The notes under the pieces are model-generated. The model was not told the origin of the DNA and did not search any database. It was given only the letters and a program-made list of their open reading frames with translations. This document shows positions 11,601 through 26,600 of a DNA stretch of 64,000 nucleotides, piece by piece. The translations under genes were made by a program, and so were the position numbers. The first letter of the stretch is position 1; each line of letters begins with the position of its first letter. This DNA comes from Nectonema munidae (lineage: Eukaryota > Nematomorpha > Nectonematoida > Nectonematidae): the NCBI GenBank assembly GCA_030549495.1, contig JAUIRK010000763.1, positions 1 through 64,000 on the forward strand, read 5' to 3'.

Positions 11601-14600
11601 TTTAAACAAAGTATGCTTCTTATGTCAGAGCAAATAAAAAATTTTGTGCTTTAATACTACTTAAAAGTGTATAATTAGACGATTTCTTAAAATTTTTCAC
11701 CTATTCAACTTAGCAAAAACTCAGAGGAGTATTCAGAGAAAGGTCCTCATCTTGTCGGCTTCCCATTCTGCAACTCCTTTGATAAAATTTGGGTCCCTCT
11801 CCTGAGAAAAATATTTTATATTCTTATGTCCTGTAAAATATTTTTGACCCGCAATGAGATTTATTTTGCACACCTACGTTCAAAGTTTACCCTTTTAATT
11901 TTAACATGGAACTTACGAGGATTCTATCTGAATAATGTTGGTTAAGGTAAAACACAGTGATATTCTCATCTTCTCTAAGTAACCTTATTTCCCATTAACT
12001 TAGGTTGTAAAAGGAAGGTTTTTAAAAACTTTGCTTATATAGTTTACTAACATCGGTTTATTATATACCAATGGAGAAAAGATGGATTTTATTTATACGA
12101 TTTATACATTGATGGTTTGATTTTAAATATTTTTAATTTTTTAATTTTTCCCCCAACTTTAGTGTTTCTTTACTTCGTATAAACTCGTTTATAGGGACCT
12201 GTGCCTCGCAAAAAATCGCCAACAATTGCTTTACAATTTAAGAAGAATTTGGATGCGTTAACCAAGATTCTAACACTATCACAACCCTTTTTCATTCGTT
12301 GCATAAAGCCCAATCAAATTAAAAAACAAATGGTATCTTTACATTTTTAAATCTTGTAAATTGCATTAACATATTTTTTATTATACTTTTTTTTCACTCT
12401 TTTACCATTCTTTTTTTGAGTAAATCTCAAGCTACATCAGAACAAGTGATTTCGATGTATAGTTTAAACATTATAGTAGCTTTTCCTTTTCTGATATCGA
12501 ATATGAATATTTTATTAGAAGTAACTTTGATACCACTACAATAGATTTCCACCAATATTATTTAATTAGTTGATTCTTTCATCATAGATTTTAAATGAAA
12601 ACTCATTATATTTTTCAGGAAAAATACTTCAAACTTATAACAAAATATTAAAGGATACATTTTAGGAAGAAGATTTAATCAATTATAATTCACTTATATC
12701 ACTTCACTCAATTCTTCGATCTCAAAATACAAAAGCCTATATGAATGGCTTGTTATTACTTTTTCCTCCTTTAGAAAATGCAACAGATAATACGAGTTAA
12801 AAAATGATAAATTTGACATGTAGAATTTTATTTGTAAGTAAAAAAAGTTTCAAGCTGAGTGTCTACACTATAAATGTGAGCAAAATCTTATATAACATGG
12901 TTTCTTAAGATTTTTATTAGCAAAAAAATAATATAAAGTTTTTTGTCTTTATTTAGTTGTCTGTGTGTGTTCCGTTTTAAAAATTGTTGTTAGTAGAGTA
13001 ATTAAGACAAAGAACTTACAATTTAGTGCAGAATAGACCAGTATAACTTTTAAATTAAATTTCACAATTTTATCAGTCAGCTCCCTAACTGCTGTCTCAT
13101 CAACACAACATCAAACATTAACTCTCACTACATCAGCGAAGCGAAGCTATCTTGTAGTTTCACCTGCACAACAAAGAGACAAAAAAGATTAACTTTTTAT
13201 TTACTTCTAACTTACTTCTTGGATAATGTGATGTCATTGTTTCTATTGTGAAGAATATACCGCATTTTAAAAGCAAGTGTTTAGAATTTAGATTTAGTAG
13301 CCTTAACAGTGCTCATATGGATATATGCAAACATTGGTTTTTGGTCACGAAAATCTCTTTGCACACTTGAATTTGGATGAATGTATCGTAGATTAACATT
13401 TTTTTGACAATCATTACATAATTCGAAGTTAATGATAATTCAAGCCTGGTATGATTTTGAAAAAAGTATCCACTTATTGTCCGAAAAGTATTTTGTCAGA
13501 TATAATTAATTTAATAGGTTCATCCTCTTTGAGGAAAAACATTCTTTAATTTGTTTCTTTGCTCTATTTGTTGTATTTCAACAATACATTAAAACATTAA
13601 AACTTTGATATATTAGTAGAATATAAATTTTTTGTTGAAATTGCCGAATAAACTTGAATTCTTTGCTGATTTCATATTGGAATCAATGTGTGGAATCAAT
13701 CTTAGACTTTAGAGGACAACAAATTATTAGAGCAAAAACCCTTGAAAAGGTATAAAAGATATTCAATAATGTTGTGGTCAAAGTTTGCCTTTTTATTTCA
13801 GGAGTACTTTTCTACTTATGGCATTAAATCATTGCTGCAAGACAAAATAATATTTTATGAAAGAAGTAATTAATTAGATTAATTAATATTTTAAGAACTC
13901 CTTAAAATTTATCATGAGATAGATAAGTATTACAAGAGTTGTTGGGGATGCATATTTACATTTAATTTCACATGGTTGCTCACATTTTCATTTATTCAAA
14001 ATTTTTTAGAGTTTTGACAAAAAATTGATTTTGGAACAGTTAAGATACTCTGGCATAATAGAAACGGTTAAAATTCGCAAAAAAGGCTATGTGATTCGTT
14101 TTAAATTCAAGGATTTCTTGAACAAATATCCGCCCAGTTTATTTTTGAATGAGCGTAGAAGAGATAAAAGAGCTTTGAACGAGGAAAATGACGTAAAAAC
14201 GTGTCAACAAATTTGTTCTTCCTTCCTTACCGATGGAGCTTTCAAAATTGGATATTCTAAAGTTTTCTTAAAGGTAACATTTTTCACTTGTCTTTTACAC
14301 GAAATGAAAGGATATTCAATAATTTGCTTAACTTGAATATAAGTATTAAATGTATGATACTTTTGAGTTAACGACAATTTTTAAGTGAACAATTTACTTA
14401 ATATATTTTCATAAAACTATGTCAAATTTAAAAGTAAAATATATCCGATAATATTTCTTATTTTTGACATTTTGATTTAATAAGTATTAAATAAGTAAAA
14501 GGGAGATTACTCGACATAGGGTACATAGTTCATATATTGTGTATGTTTCTAAGTCATGAATGCAAATTTTAACCACTTTTATAATCCATGTCGTTGAATT

Positions 14601-17600
14601 ATGCCATATGTAAATGATTGAGAAATAAGTTATTAAAAGTGAAATGTGTACACTGTACATTGTACACCCTTCCCGCACCAATTTTACCTCTCAGTGTCAT
14701 TGACACCTTAGCTGTTTTGGCCCGCTACCGAGTGCTATACATACTTCTTCATTATAATAACAACGATTTTTTGTCATGTCTAACTTCCTTAAATCAGCCT
14801 AAAATTTTAATCATTTTGCACCTCTTTCCAACACACTTTTGTTTTCTTTTGAAAGTTACGCTACATTTTTTCAATTTCTACACGAGCACAAGAAATGAGC
14901 CCTACATACGTTAGAAGTTCGATATAACTTAGTCTCTAATTTTTTTTACACTAAATACAAGTTTGACAATGTGATTACACTAAAGATTTGCTTTACTGCA
15001 TTAGTAAGAATTTTTTATACTACAAAATCATTTTTGAAAAAGTGTTCATTGTTCATGCATCTTATATTCCATAAATTCAGGAAGTCCTTTGTTAGCTTGT
15101 AGGAAAATTTATTAAATTTTTGAATTCAAAATTCGGATTTAAATTTAATTTACAACAATTCATCCAATCGTCAGACTCCAAGTACACAGAGGGGGGGGGG
15201 GCTTATTTTAATGGTGCTTGGACTCTATGGGCTTCTCGGGTGGCAAAATAAAGTTTTTGAATTTTTGGCGTTTTATTCAAATATTAATAAGCGAAAATTC
15301 CTTCATTTTTATTAGTTTTTCTAAAAATTATATATAAAGAAGTATTAACATTGTTTATATGTCTTTTTATCATTAATTATAAGTAAAAATATTGGAAATC
15401 GCATTTGGTGGTTCATTTATAAATACTTTTGAAAAATTAAAAGAATTATTGTACATTTTTCAATAAGTATTTATTCAAAAATTTGTGAAAATTTAGGTAT
15501 TCGAAAAAGACCTGGTTGTGACTCGGTTCTAAAATATTAATTGCTGTATATTTTAATAAATTTTCTTGGCAATAAAATTAATTAAAACATTTTTAATAAG
15601 CGTCACCACAAAGAAATCTTAGAAAAAGAAAAATACAAAATGTTGGAATCGAAAATTGTGATCATTCAGAAAAATGTTAGAGCTTGGCTCGGAAGAAGAC
15701 ACTTCATCGCAACCAGGAAAGCATGTTGTGTCATTCAGCGCTTTTGGCGTCATCAAAGAGCGTGCAGCCAATTGAAAAAAATGATTCGTGGATTCATTCT
15801 TTTTCAAGCTTTGTGTCGAGGCTATCTTGCTAGAAAGAAGTATGTTCTTGCAAAGTGTATTTTTTATATTTTCAACTTTAATTTTACAAGTTAATTTAAT
15901 CCAGTGTAATGGGGTTATAGAACAGAGGTTTCCGAATTTTTTTGACCTGGGATCATTACTTTGTCCTATGCAGAGTTCATTAACCCTATATTTTTATTTA
16001 TATTTTATTGTTTAGAGGAGGGGTTCTCAAATTTGTCCATCCTATTATTTGATATTTATTTTTAGTTAAATCAATTACCGTCTTCCTAACGAACCCAAAA
16101 CGTTCTATGAAGTTAATATTTAGTTTACTTCAAATTAAATTAATTAATTTTTGTCCCCACTTCACGCCCCCCCCCTGAAGTTAAATTTTTGTGTCATCGC
16201 TAATAATTTGAATTTTCTCTATGCGTTTGTATATGGACTAGAGCCCTACACTTGATGAGTTACCCCACGTGGGTTTGGGAGATCCGTTTCCATAGAATGG
16301 GTGTAGATCGTTTTTGTATAAAACCCCATTTTGTGAGTTGACGTTTATGGCTTAATGTTAAGCGTAATTTGTAGGGCAAAATTTAAAAATAAGGTCAATT
16401 TGTGGGTTGTTTTATAGTCAAACTCTAGTTAAATAATTTGTATTATCGTAGAGTAAATGGATCAAATATTCATGAAACAAGAATAAGACATACATATTCG
16501 CCTGACTAAATTAATAATCTCGACATCTCAAGAGTGTTTCTTTTTTTAACTCGGGTGCAAAGATGCTCATAAATGAAAGATAATGTATCTTTCCTCGTTT
16601 CCTGAGAGCCTTGTTTCCTAATTTTAACAATTTTTTCTTGCGAATTTCTTTGCTTACCGGGATATATAAATTTTTCATTAAAAAGTAAAATTTATTTTTA
16701 TTTGATATATTTGAATTTTCTCCTTAAAATTATTATTATTAGTAGTAGTATTATTATTGGTTTGTGTCGTTTTTTGATTAATTATAAATAGTATAAATAT
16801 TGGAAATCGCATTTATAAATACTTTTGAAAAATTAAAAGAATTATTGTACATTTTTCAATAAGTATTTATTCCAAAATTTGTGAAAATTAAGGTATTCTA
16901 AAAAGACCTGGTTATGACTCTGTTCTAAAATATTAATTGCCTTATTATTTAGGGCGTGAGTAGGGTTGTTTAGATGCTGGATTCGATAACTTAAGGTCTT
17001 GGGTTCGATCCCACATCAAGCCTGCTTTCCTCATAGTTCGATACATGCGGCGCAATTGTTACCTTTATATTTTAGTTTTAAAAATAAGTATTTTTAATAT
17101 TTTCTTTCTCTCTGTTTACACCATCGTGAGTATGGTTGGTTAGATGCCGGATTCGATAACTCAGGTACATGGGTTGGATCCTACATCAAGCTTGCTTTCC
17201 TCATAATTCGATACAAGAGGCGCAATTGTGCCTTTTCGATGAAAACACCATACGTTACCATTACCATTACCATCTGCAAGGAAACAGTATAATTAAAGAA
17301 ACGTTTACATTATTTAACCTTAGTTAATATTCTTCGGATCAAAAAATATATATTTCTAAAAATTAGCTTTAATCAAAAATAAGCCACAATCAAACAGGCC
17401 TGTTTTCTCATATAAGCTATCCGAATTTCTTCCATAACTATAAAGTATAAGTATCATTTTTAAGATCTTTCAGTTACTTATTTATATGCAGTAAACCCTC
17501 TCAGATACGACTAAACATCCATCCACATTTAAAAAGTCGTATTTGAGAGGAAGCCGTTACAAAAGGGTCTCAAAAAGTAGGCTTTTTTTTAATAACGTCA

Positions 17601-20600
17601 TGACAGTAGGATAACTTGATTATTTTTTTATCAATATAACATACTCTATTTAATATGCATAAAATTAACATAAAAATCAATCAAAAATTTAATTAATATT
17701 TTTTAAAAATCATTAGTATGAGATATAAAATAAAATCAAACATTTATTGCTATCATTTTAAATTGCTAACCGCGAATTAATAATTTTGCCGTAAATTTTC
17801 CGAAAACAGTGGTAAAACAAAAAAGACAAAAATTCACAAACACTAATAAAAACTAATAATTTTTATTCATTGCATAAACCTCATACCTCTTAAAAATGAC
17901 TAAATTACCGGCATGGGCTAATTTTCCTCAACTTTGTGAACAATTGCTTTAAAGCGTACTCAATTTTGACAATGGTCGTTGTACTGGTACCTGCAGTTCA
18001 TTATTCTAAAATAATATGCTTTTCAATCATCAACATGACAAACTTGAAAATGTATGATGTGTCTCTTGACAAGATGGAGACATCATTTTGTACATTTCTC
18101 TAATCACTAGTTTTCATTTATTTCTTTTATTGCTTATTGAATAATCTGAACAATTAAGCATGATTACTAAACTTGACAAATTTTAAAGCGTATTTGTATA
18201 TGATATACTGAAAATAGACGAATACAATCGGTGGATTATTTTTAAGGAAACTTCGTCACGTCTTTAGCAAAGAAAAGATTCAAGCTGCTTCAAAAATTGC
18301 ACACTTTTACAGAAGTTCAAAAAAGTATCCAAATTTGATATCTCTAAAATACAAAGAAGAGAAAAATCTTGTGTTCCAGGGCTATTCTCCAATCTCTGCG
18401 AAAAAGATTAGCCATCAACACTTACAAGTTTATTTTTTTCTTTCAATTCATGTGCATCTTGCAAACACTTCTGCTATCTTTTTTAAAAGATTTGTATTGA
18501 AAAAGAGAAATTATAGTTTATTCTGAAAGTTTTTATATCCTATGGTGTAACACAAAATAATTAAACTAATTATTTGTATTTGCTAAAGCTACTAGTAAAC
18601 TTTCTTAAGATTGCCAAAGTGTCCACACTGAATGGATATACCTTGTATAATCATTATAATCATTCGTATTTCCTCTATCAAAATAGACCCAGATATTTTA
18701 AAAATAAGAAATTGGAGTTATGGGATAATCAAATAGATTTTCATTAATGGTTGGTTACTTCTTTGTTAATTTCATGACATCACAAGAAAATGCATGAGTT
18801 AAGCTTACTAATGCGTTGTGTGCTTTAGACATCGTATTAAATTTTATGATTCATTATACAAAATATAGGTGTATTAGTTAAATACCTAACTTAATTTTAC
18901 TTATCACTTAATCCTGTTGTCCAAATAAAAAATTCTTTATTAAAACTTTATAAGATTATAATTTTTCTTTAATTTTTTATATAAATCTGATCTATTTAAA
19001 AAAAATTTCAAAAAGATTCTTGTTAATCGAAGAATTGATTCTCTTTTGACTATATTAATTAGAATATTTTTAAATTTTAAAATGCTAGTATTAATATTGG
19101 TAAACAAGTTTTTCAACTCGGAGAATTGAAAAAGGAAACTTTTCCCAATTAAAAGATATTAATTAAAATTATTTTTGAAAATCATACGTTGCAATTTTAG
19201 GTATGTGATCACGAAAGGTTGGGAAAATTTGATGTAAAAAATTGAAAAAATTAACTTATAACAAATTCCTTGATGAATATTGGCTTAAATTTTTCAGAAT
19301 TAATATGACTCTTCAAAACAAATTTTTTAATTAAGTGAGTAACTTATTATATTTTCATATACAAAAAAAATTGTACCATTTCTAAAAAATATTTGGCACG
19401 GTTTCAAAATCATGAGGTGAGTTATGCTATAAAAATTATACAGAGTGTACTAAATATTATGTCAAAGTTAAAATTTATGTTATGAATATGTAAAATACGG
19501 GTTGAAAGATGATTTTAAGAGATTAAGTTAGAGGCTGACGACTATTTTTTAGCAAATAACGGAGAGATAGCATCGAATCCAATAGATTTGGATGTGTCAA
19601 ACTTAACAAACTTCTCCAGAACCGTATCCTCTGTAATGACTACAACTTCTAATAATTCATGGCAATTTAATCTTTTCAAATGTTTAGTTGGCATATTACT
19701 TTCTTCTTTACAAATCGAAGCAAAATAGATTAAAGGCTTCATATGAAACTTTTTTTCAATGACATTTCCATCTTCTCTGATTTTATTGTTTGAAAGTCTA
19801 GTGATCTTTTCTCTTTTTATTGATATAATTCCAGGTACTTTTGGGATTAGTTTTATAATTTTTAATATATCTAATTCATATTTTATTCTGAGTTCTAGGG
19901 TGATTCTTCTTATATGATTGGATACTTTCTTACTCTCTTGTTGATATATTTTTTTCCCAACTTTTTGAATAGAATAAATATTTTTCGCTTTCTTCTTAAT
20001 AATGAGATGGATTTTTGGTTCATATATCGTTTAGCTCAAGGATCCGCAAACTTTTTTACACGTCGACCCCTTCATAGAATATTTGTCTTCACATCGACCC
20101 CCACTCCACATAAAAATGTTTCATAAAAACATTAATCAATGTCCAACAATTAAGAGAAAAAATGCAAACCAAAGATGTTTCATATATCCTATACTATACA
20201 ATGTCCTAAGCTATGTTTTAAAAGAAAAAGGAGATTTATTACTACTATAGAGTAAAAAAAGCATAGCACAATTTGGTAAGTTTGTCTATCTTATCGACCC
20301 CTAAGGATCTGTATTCGACCCCCGGGGTCGATATCGACCACTTTGCTGACCCCTGATTTAGCTCGAGTCTTAGAATAGGATAATGGGACATACATATTTA
20401 TTTGCTCTTTGATAACTCCGTTGAATTTAAAGTAAAACTCTCCAAATTTACACTAGCAAGTTGCTCCGAATTTATGTCTTGTAGATTTTTTTCTATGAAT
20501 GGATACTTGGCTGCATTCTACTTATACTTCAAAACTTTTTGCTTCTTCATATTTTTATTATTTATGCTGAAAGTTGTGCAATAGTGATCACTCTTGTACA

Positions 20601-23600
20601 AATTGGGTAATTTATGTTAGATCCTAAATAAGATATTCATTGTTTGTGATCATTAAGTCAAGTAAGCTTTCTTTTCCAATTGAGGAAATCCTTGTATTAC
20701 TTTCAATAAGTTTTCATGAATGAAGTCTAAAAAAATTGTGAAGAGGTTTCACCTCCTGCAGTATCTGACCTACAATCCATATTTGTGTAATTAAAACTAG
20801 CCCTTGAAGAGTCATTTTTTATCTCTAATATTTCTTTAATTACTTCCATGATGCTTTCATGAATGTCTGAAGAAAGACTCTATACACATAAGACTTAAAA
20901 TTACTACATGTCGATCTCCAAATTACTTTTGATATACCAATTTATATCTCTTTTCCCTCTCGGATTTAAACCAGTATGATCATCCAGACTTAAGTTATGA
21001 TGTACAGAATATCCATCGCTTGAAAAACCATTCAAACTAAACCACTTTAAAAGAATTTTTGTAAAACTCAGTAATAAGTATAACAGCATATGCGTATAGC
21101 TGAGGAATTCCTTTTTCCTTCACTTCATCACATTTATTTTCATCATTTTTACTTTTTGCCAACTTGCGTAATTCATTTAGCTTGACCCTCTCCTTGGGAT
21201 TCAGGTTGTTTGAAACAAAAATCCTTTTATAATGCAAAGGAGCACTTTTGAGAAGAGGTAAGGAACCTTGAATCATACATTCTAAACTTTCATAAATTAT
21301 TCGCCAGGGTCTCCTAGACCAGCGTTTTTCAAACTGTGGATCCCGACCCTTCAGTCGGTCGCGTGAAAAATAAAATGGGTCGTGACAAAAAAGAAAGGAA
21401 TAGTCGATGCTGAATAAATGGACGTAGTGATCAGAGTTTGTCTTATTACACTTTAAGTATTATGGGTCGCGATGCAAACTGTGGTTCTTACTATGGGTCG
21501 CAGTAAGAAAAGTTTGAAAAAGCTGTTCACTTTTGAGTCAGAGATTTTACCAAGTCTTCTTATTTCTTTAACATTAACATCTGATTGTAGAGCTTATTTA
21601 AAAGATAAAAAGGTTGAAAAGTGAAAGGAATGATTTCATCATTGATTGCGATGAGCTTTAAACTTGGCTAAGTCAAAATTTTTTGTTTACAAGTGCAGAA
21701 ATAATTACAAGAGAATCTAAGTTTTAATCACGCTTAAAATGTTAAGTTATAGCATTTGAATCGAACGTCTAGGACTTACATCTGATACATTAATACATTT
21801 ATATAAAAAATATCATTGCTAAACTGTTTTTAAAATTAATGTATAAACTAAAATATTCAAGCATTATTTAAAATAGTTTTCATCTTTACTTGACCCTATT
21901 AAAATTTTGTTTAAAAACTTTAACATTTTTCTTTAAAGAATAACGTAAAGAAGATCATAGATGAAGAAAGCAAAAAAAAGAATTATGAAAAACATGAAAA
22001 TGAAAAAAGTTACTTCTCAAAGTATTACGACATTACTTTAATCGATTCTAAAAGAGCGGTGGATGAACTTCTTGGAGATGCTTGTGACGACGAGTTTACA
22101 ATGAATGAAGGCTGTGAACCGAATGAAAGCAACGCATACAATTTTTATACCCACAATCAAGCAGTGCAACAGCACGCAAACGGAAAAACCTTTGAAGTAT
22201 TGCTTAATTTGATTTTTATAACATCCTTAGAGTTAATTTTGGCTTAGCCAGGGGAATCCACCCGGGGTAAGTGAGAGAAAATGTCACTCTCCATACCCTG
22301 GACAAAATTAGTATATAATTTATGAATTCCTTTTATTCCTTTTATAAGTTTATAAATCTGTTTAAATCTTAATTTTTCTTATAAAATGCTCCTACGTTGT
22401 GTATTGAATATTTATAACATAATGATGCTAATGATAATATTGATTATTATGATGTGAATTTCATCTTTAATATTTTTAAATACAAGCAAAAATTTTAAAC
22501 AAACCTACGTTTTCCAAATGAATAACATTTTCTTTTATAAAATACTTTGAGTGAGCTTTCTTCATACTTTACATGATACATTTAGAGTGCTTTTTTCATG
22601 TGATTCAAAGTAAGTATTAGGAAGGGCGTAGCCGAATAGAAAGCCCCTCGTGGTTTATAGTCAATTCGCACTAAAATCTACTCACACGATTTTAAATACC
22701 GGCTGTGGTGAGATTTGACGATACATGAGATGGGGGAGGGAGCCGGAATAGATATAGCAAAGAAATTTATAAGAATATATTTTTAAAAAGTCGTAGATAG
22801 TGAAAGAGTAAACCCCAAAAAACTAAAATCCCCGCTACCAAAATCTCCGAAAAGTAAAACTCCCGATACCCAAATCCATGAAACTAAAGTCACTACTACT
22901 TTTGTTTTCGAGAATTTTGATAGTGGGAATTTTGGTTTTAGAGGATTTTGATTAGGAACAATGGAAGAAGGATTGGTTAATTAGGTGAGGATTTTAATTT
23001 TCCTCATCTCTTTTAAAATTGATTTTTCAGTGTTGCATTATATTGACGTACATGTCACACGTTACTGAGTGAGACAAGTCACAGAAAAAACAACACAGAG
23101 GGCGAGCTAGAGATAGGTTATGGGAAGAGATAACGTAAAGATTTACTTCACAGATTTTCACCGCAATTTACTTAGAGAAATTCCGGCTATGTTGTAACAA
23201 ATTTTTACATTATCAAACCAAGACAAAAATTGTATTTCTTAGAAAATAAAATTACATGAATAATACTTTTAAGAAAAAGAAAAAGAGTTAAACTAAATAT
23301 TTTTCTTAACAAATAACTTTTGGAGCCAATATTTTGCCATATAAGATTAATGAATAAACAACAGGAATTCTTATAAGTCCTTCGCGATTCCGTTGTTAAG
23401 CGAAGATAAAACTGGGATAATCCCCGAAAACCACAACATCTAGCAACCCTAATATACGTATGCAGTGTATATAAATAGTTAAATATTTTTAATGAAAATA
23501 ATATTTTATCTTTAATCGATGTATACAATGAGAAAATTTTTCTATATTTATTTGTACTATTATACTTAATTAATACAATTAAGCAATTGCATTTTAACCC

Positions 23601-26600
23601 ATTAAGTCCCAATACTCTCATTTGGGAACATAAGTAATTTCATCTCCGTCTGCTTTTTTCAATAAATTTGAATATAAATCGTCTGCGTTTTTTTAGATAT
23701 CATCTGATTTCTATGGTACTTAATGGGTTAAAGCAAAAACATAAATTTAACATGATTGTTTAACAATATTACTATGGATGAGACAGTAATTGAAATACTC
23801 ACAAAAACAGTAAATAAGTTACGATTTAATTTTTTTATGATGAAGCATAAAAGTTTTTCTATGATGGAAAAATTTGATTGACATTTAAGATGATTAAAAT
23901 AAGTCAGCATCACTGGGATCAAAATGAACCCAAAAAATAAAAAACTCCATTACTAAAGTAAGTATTTTCCAAATTATAATTTTTGTTTTAATATAAATGT
24001 TTCACTATCATAAAGCTCAAAACATTTATTTATTTTGAAATTATCAATGATTATATATTAATTGGGGACATTTTGACCCGACATATGTATCCAAGGAATA
24101 CATATACCGAGAGATAGAGAGAAGGGAACGGAAGGCGATGAGCTATTAATCTTTAATAATTGCCTATAATCGGCGTTGGTTTTAAGAATTGGGTTAATTG
24201 CATACGCTTTTCTACTTTTATCTTGGAAAAGGCATACGCCATACCCTATATTCAGTGCATATGTCTATTAGCCTCATTATCAACGCTAAAACAGCATACC
24301 CCCTATTCTTTCCATATTTCTTTCATACTTTATGCATGGGATAATAATGGTTAGATCATTTTTTACTAAGAAGTGACTAGGGATATAATTTTGCGCGACT
24401 ATTATTTGGTGAATAAACACCACTGCAAACTGTGAAAATGCTTCTTTACATTTATCCTCTATAGTATTATTATTCTTATTATCAGTCCACCTCTCGTTAC
24501 ATTGAACAGGCATGTAAGTTTAATTCAGCTTAAGAATACTCCTTTTCCATCCTTTGTCATAAACTACAAACTCACCTGCAAACATTCTTCCCTCCCAATG
24601 AAAGACTTGAAAGCTCAATCAAATTTGTGTTATCTAGGAAAATGACTCTTTTCTAAATTTTACACTTTATATGCTAAATATTATATTTCTACTTTCTCCA
24701 TTTCCGACATTATTTAAGTTAGAAATTTAGTAGAATTGAATAAAGCTCTTCTTTGTTTTCACTAAATTGCAGGATCCAGCATAATTATTAACTTATTTTA
24801 AAAATAACATTATCTAAACCAAACCATAAGCCTAAAAAATTTTCATTCTTCATAAGTTTCATTATTAATTAAATTTTACCATTTATATATAGTAGTATTA
24901 CTATCAATGTATGGAAATTGAGAGCTTTTAATCATTTTTTAACTTAAAAATCTTCGGTTTTTAAGATGATTTTTCAGTCATAATTTTTACCTCATTGAAA
25001 GTTAGCCTACTATTAAAAATAGAAAATTTACCATGATTAAATAGTATTTTAATTACCAAGAGTAGTAAAGTTATGCATGGTTACAGTAACCACTTTTCAT
25101 TTTTAGTGATGCAATGCATTAACATGAATAAACATGTGTAATTGAATAAATATTTAAAAATACAATGATCCTTACACCTTTGTCGTCTCTCTTTTGTTCT
25201 TATATCAAATCATACATAAAGCAAATTTTCATTGAATATTTTTTAATTATTTTTTACTAGCAGAACATTGTAAATCCTATTGTTATCTCTGAAAAAATGT
25301 AGTAGCTGTTACAATATAAAGTTATAGGCAGTACTAAGCCAACTTTTACTACTCAATATAGTAAAACTCATTATAGTATAGTAAATTTACCACCCTTTTT
25401 CACTATCTCTAAAACTTTTTCAATAATTGAAATAGTAAACCTTACGATTTTATTTTTACAAACAAATATTTACTATATTTATCTACTTTTAAGGCTTTTC
25501 ATGACGTATTACTTAAAAAACAAAAAGATCTTTGTATAAAAATATTTTCAATGTTAATTTCAGATGAAGAATAATTGAAAAAATAGTAAATAAATCTACT
25601 AATCTCGGAATTTTCCGATATTAATATTTGAATAAAAACCAAAATTCAAAAAAAAAAGTTCAAATTTTCTAGTTTTTTTTTGAAAAATAATTTTAAATTA
25701 TTAAGAGATTTAATACTTAGTAAAGGTAACTATTTTTAATTATTATTTAAAGAAAAATTTTTTCAAGAACTTTCTATACTTTTAACTGTTTTCTTACGAA
25801 TGTTTCTTTTGAATCAACTGATCATCGCACTAAACCTATTGAACTTATATATCCAGTATTTGTTCCAATTAAAACTTCAATTGAAGAAGAAAAGTCATTT
25901 AATAATGTTCGCTTTTTTTGTAACTTGAGTTCATTGTTTGCTTGCACATGAAACATTACAAGATATTAGTAGATTTTAAAAAAACATACTTTAAACTAAT
26001 CTTTAAGATACCATAACCCTCAAAAATTTTCATAAAATATATTGAGTAAATGTTTAAGATAAATATTAATTTTCAATTTTTTACATAATATATAGAAAAT
26101 TTATTTAAAAATTTATTATAAATTTAAATTAAGTGTTGCAATTAAAACTGGAGTATGCAAACTTAAAAAAAAAATTTTTACATTAGGAATTGGAAATTAG
26201 AATATTTATCTATTAAAGTAGTCATGACTTTTAAAAAAGTTATACAATAAAATTTTTTATATTTTATCATATGGGAAAATAGTACAACAAAATAGACTTG
26301 ATTGTTAAAATTTATATTATTCGATATATATTTCCCCTGGAAATAGTCTATTAAACACACTTTATTATTGTTATCGACCCCTTTCAACTCCAATACAAAC
26401 TCTATATTTATGCCACATAGAGTACAATAGAGCCGTAATGGGTTCATATCGAACTCTTTGGTGATCCCTGAACTAGATGAAAATACAGTATGAATGTCTA
26501 GACATTCAGAGGTATAGACATCAAATTCCAGTGGACGCAAATTATTTTCAATAAATTTATTCTAAAGAACACTTATTGGGAATGAATTTTAACGTTTATC

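Larger units (their letters stand above)
19530..21690 (-). mobile_element. Old LINE fossil related to the 1-3936 element
   Basis: Reading - strand from 21690 down: an ORF1 end ([20 protein letters not shown], matching FKKIFVSNDFNPVERERIKT of the first LINE), an endonuclease piece around 20650-20720 ([19 protein letters not shown]), and the start of reverse transcriptase at 19550-19740 ([20 protein letters not shown]). There are many stops and frame changes. Two hAT elements sit inside. It is clearly older than the copy at 1-3936. Confidence 0.85.

Noticed and set aside
16950-17078. Functional tRNA gene because of GGTTCGATCCC
   Set aside because: No acceptor or anticodon stems pair, and the same unit recurs with variable tails, so it is a SINE.
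17497-17550. Complete pogo/Tc1-type transposon end pair
   Set aside because: Only one CAGTAAACC-like terminus and a local hairpin were found, with no partner end or transposase.
22059-22247. C-terminal extension of the linker exon past 22196
   Set aside because: The open frame continues a few codons into the intron, but the GTATTG donor keeps phase with the MyTH4 exon.
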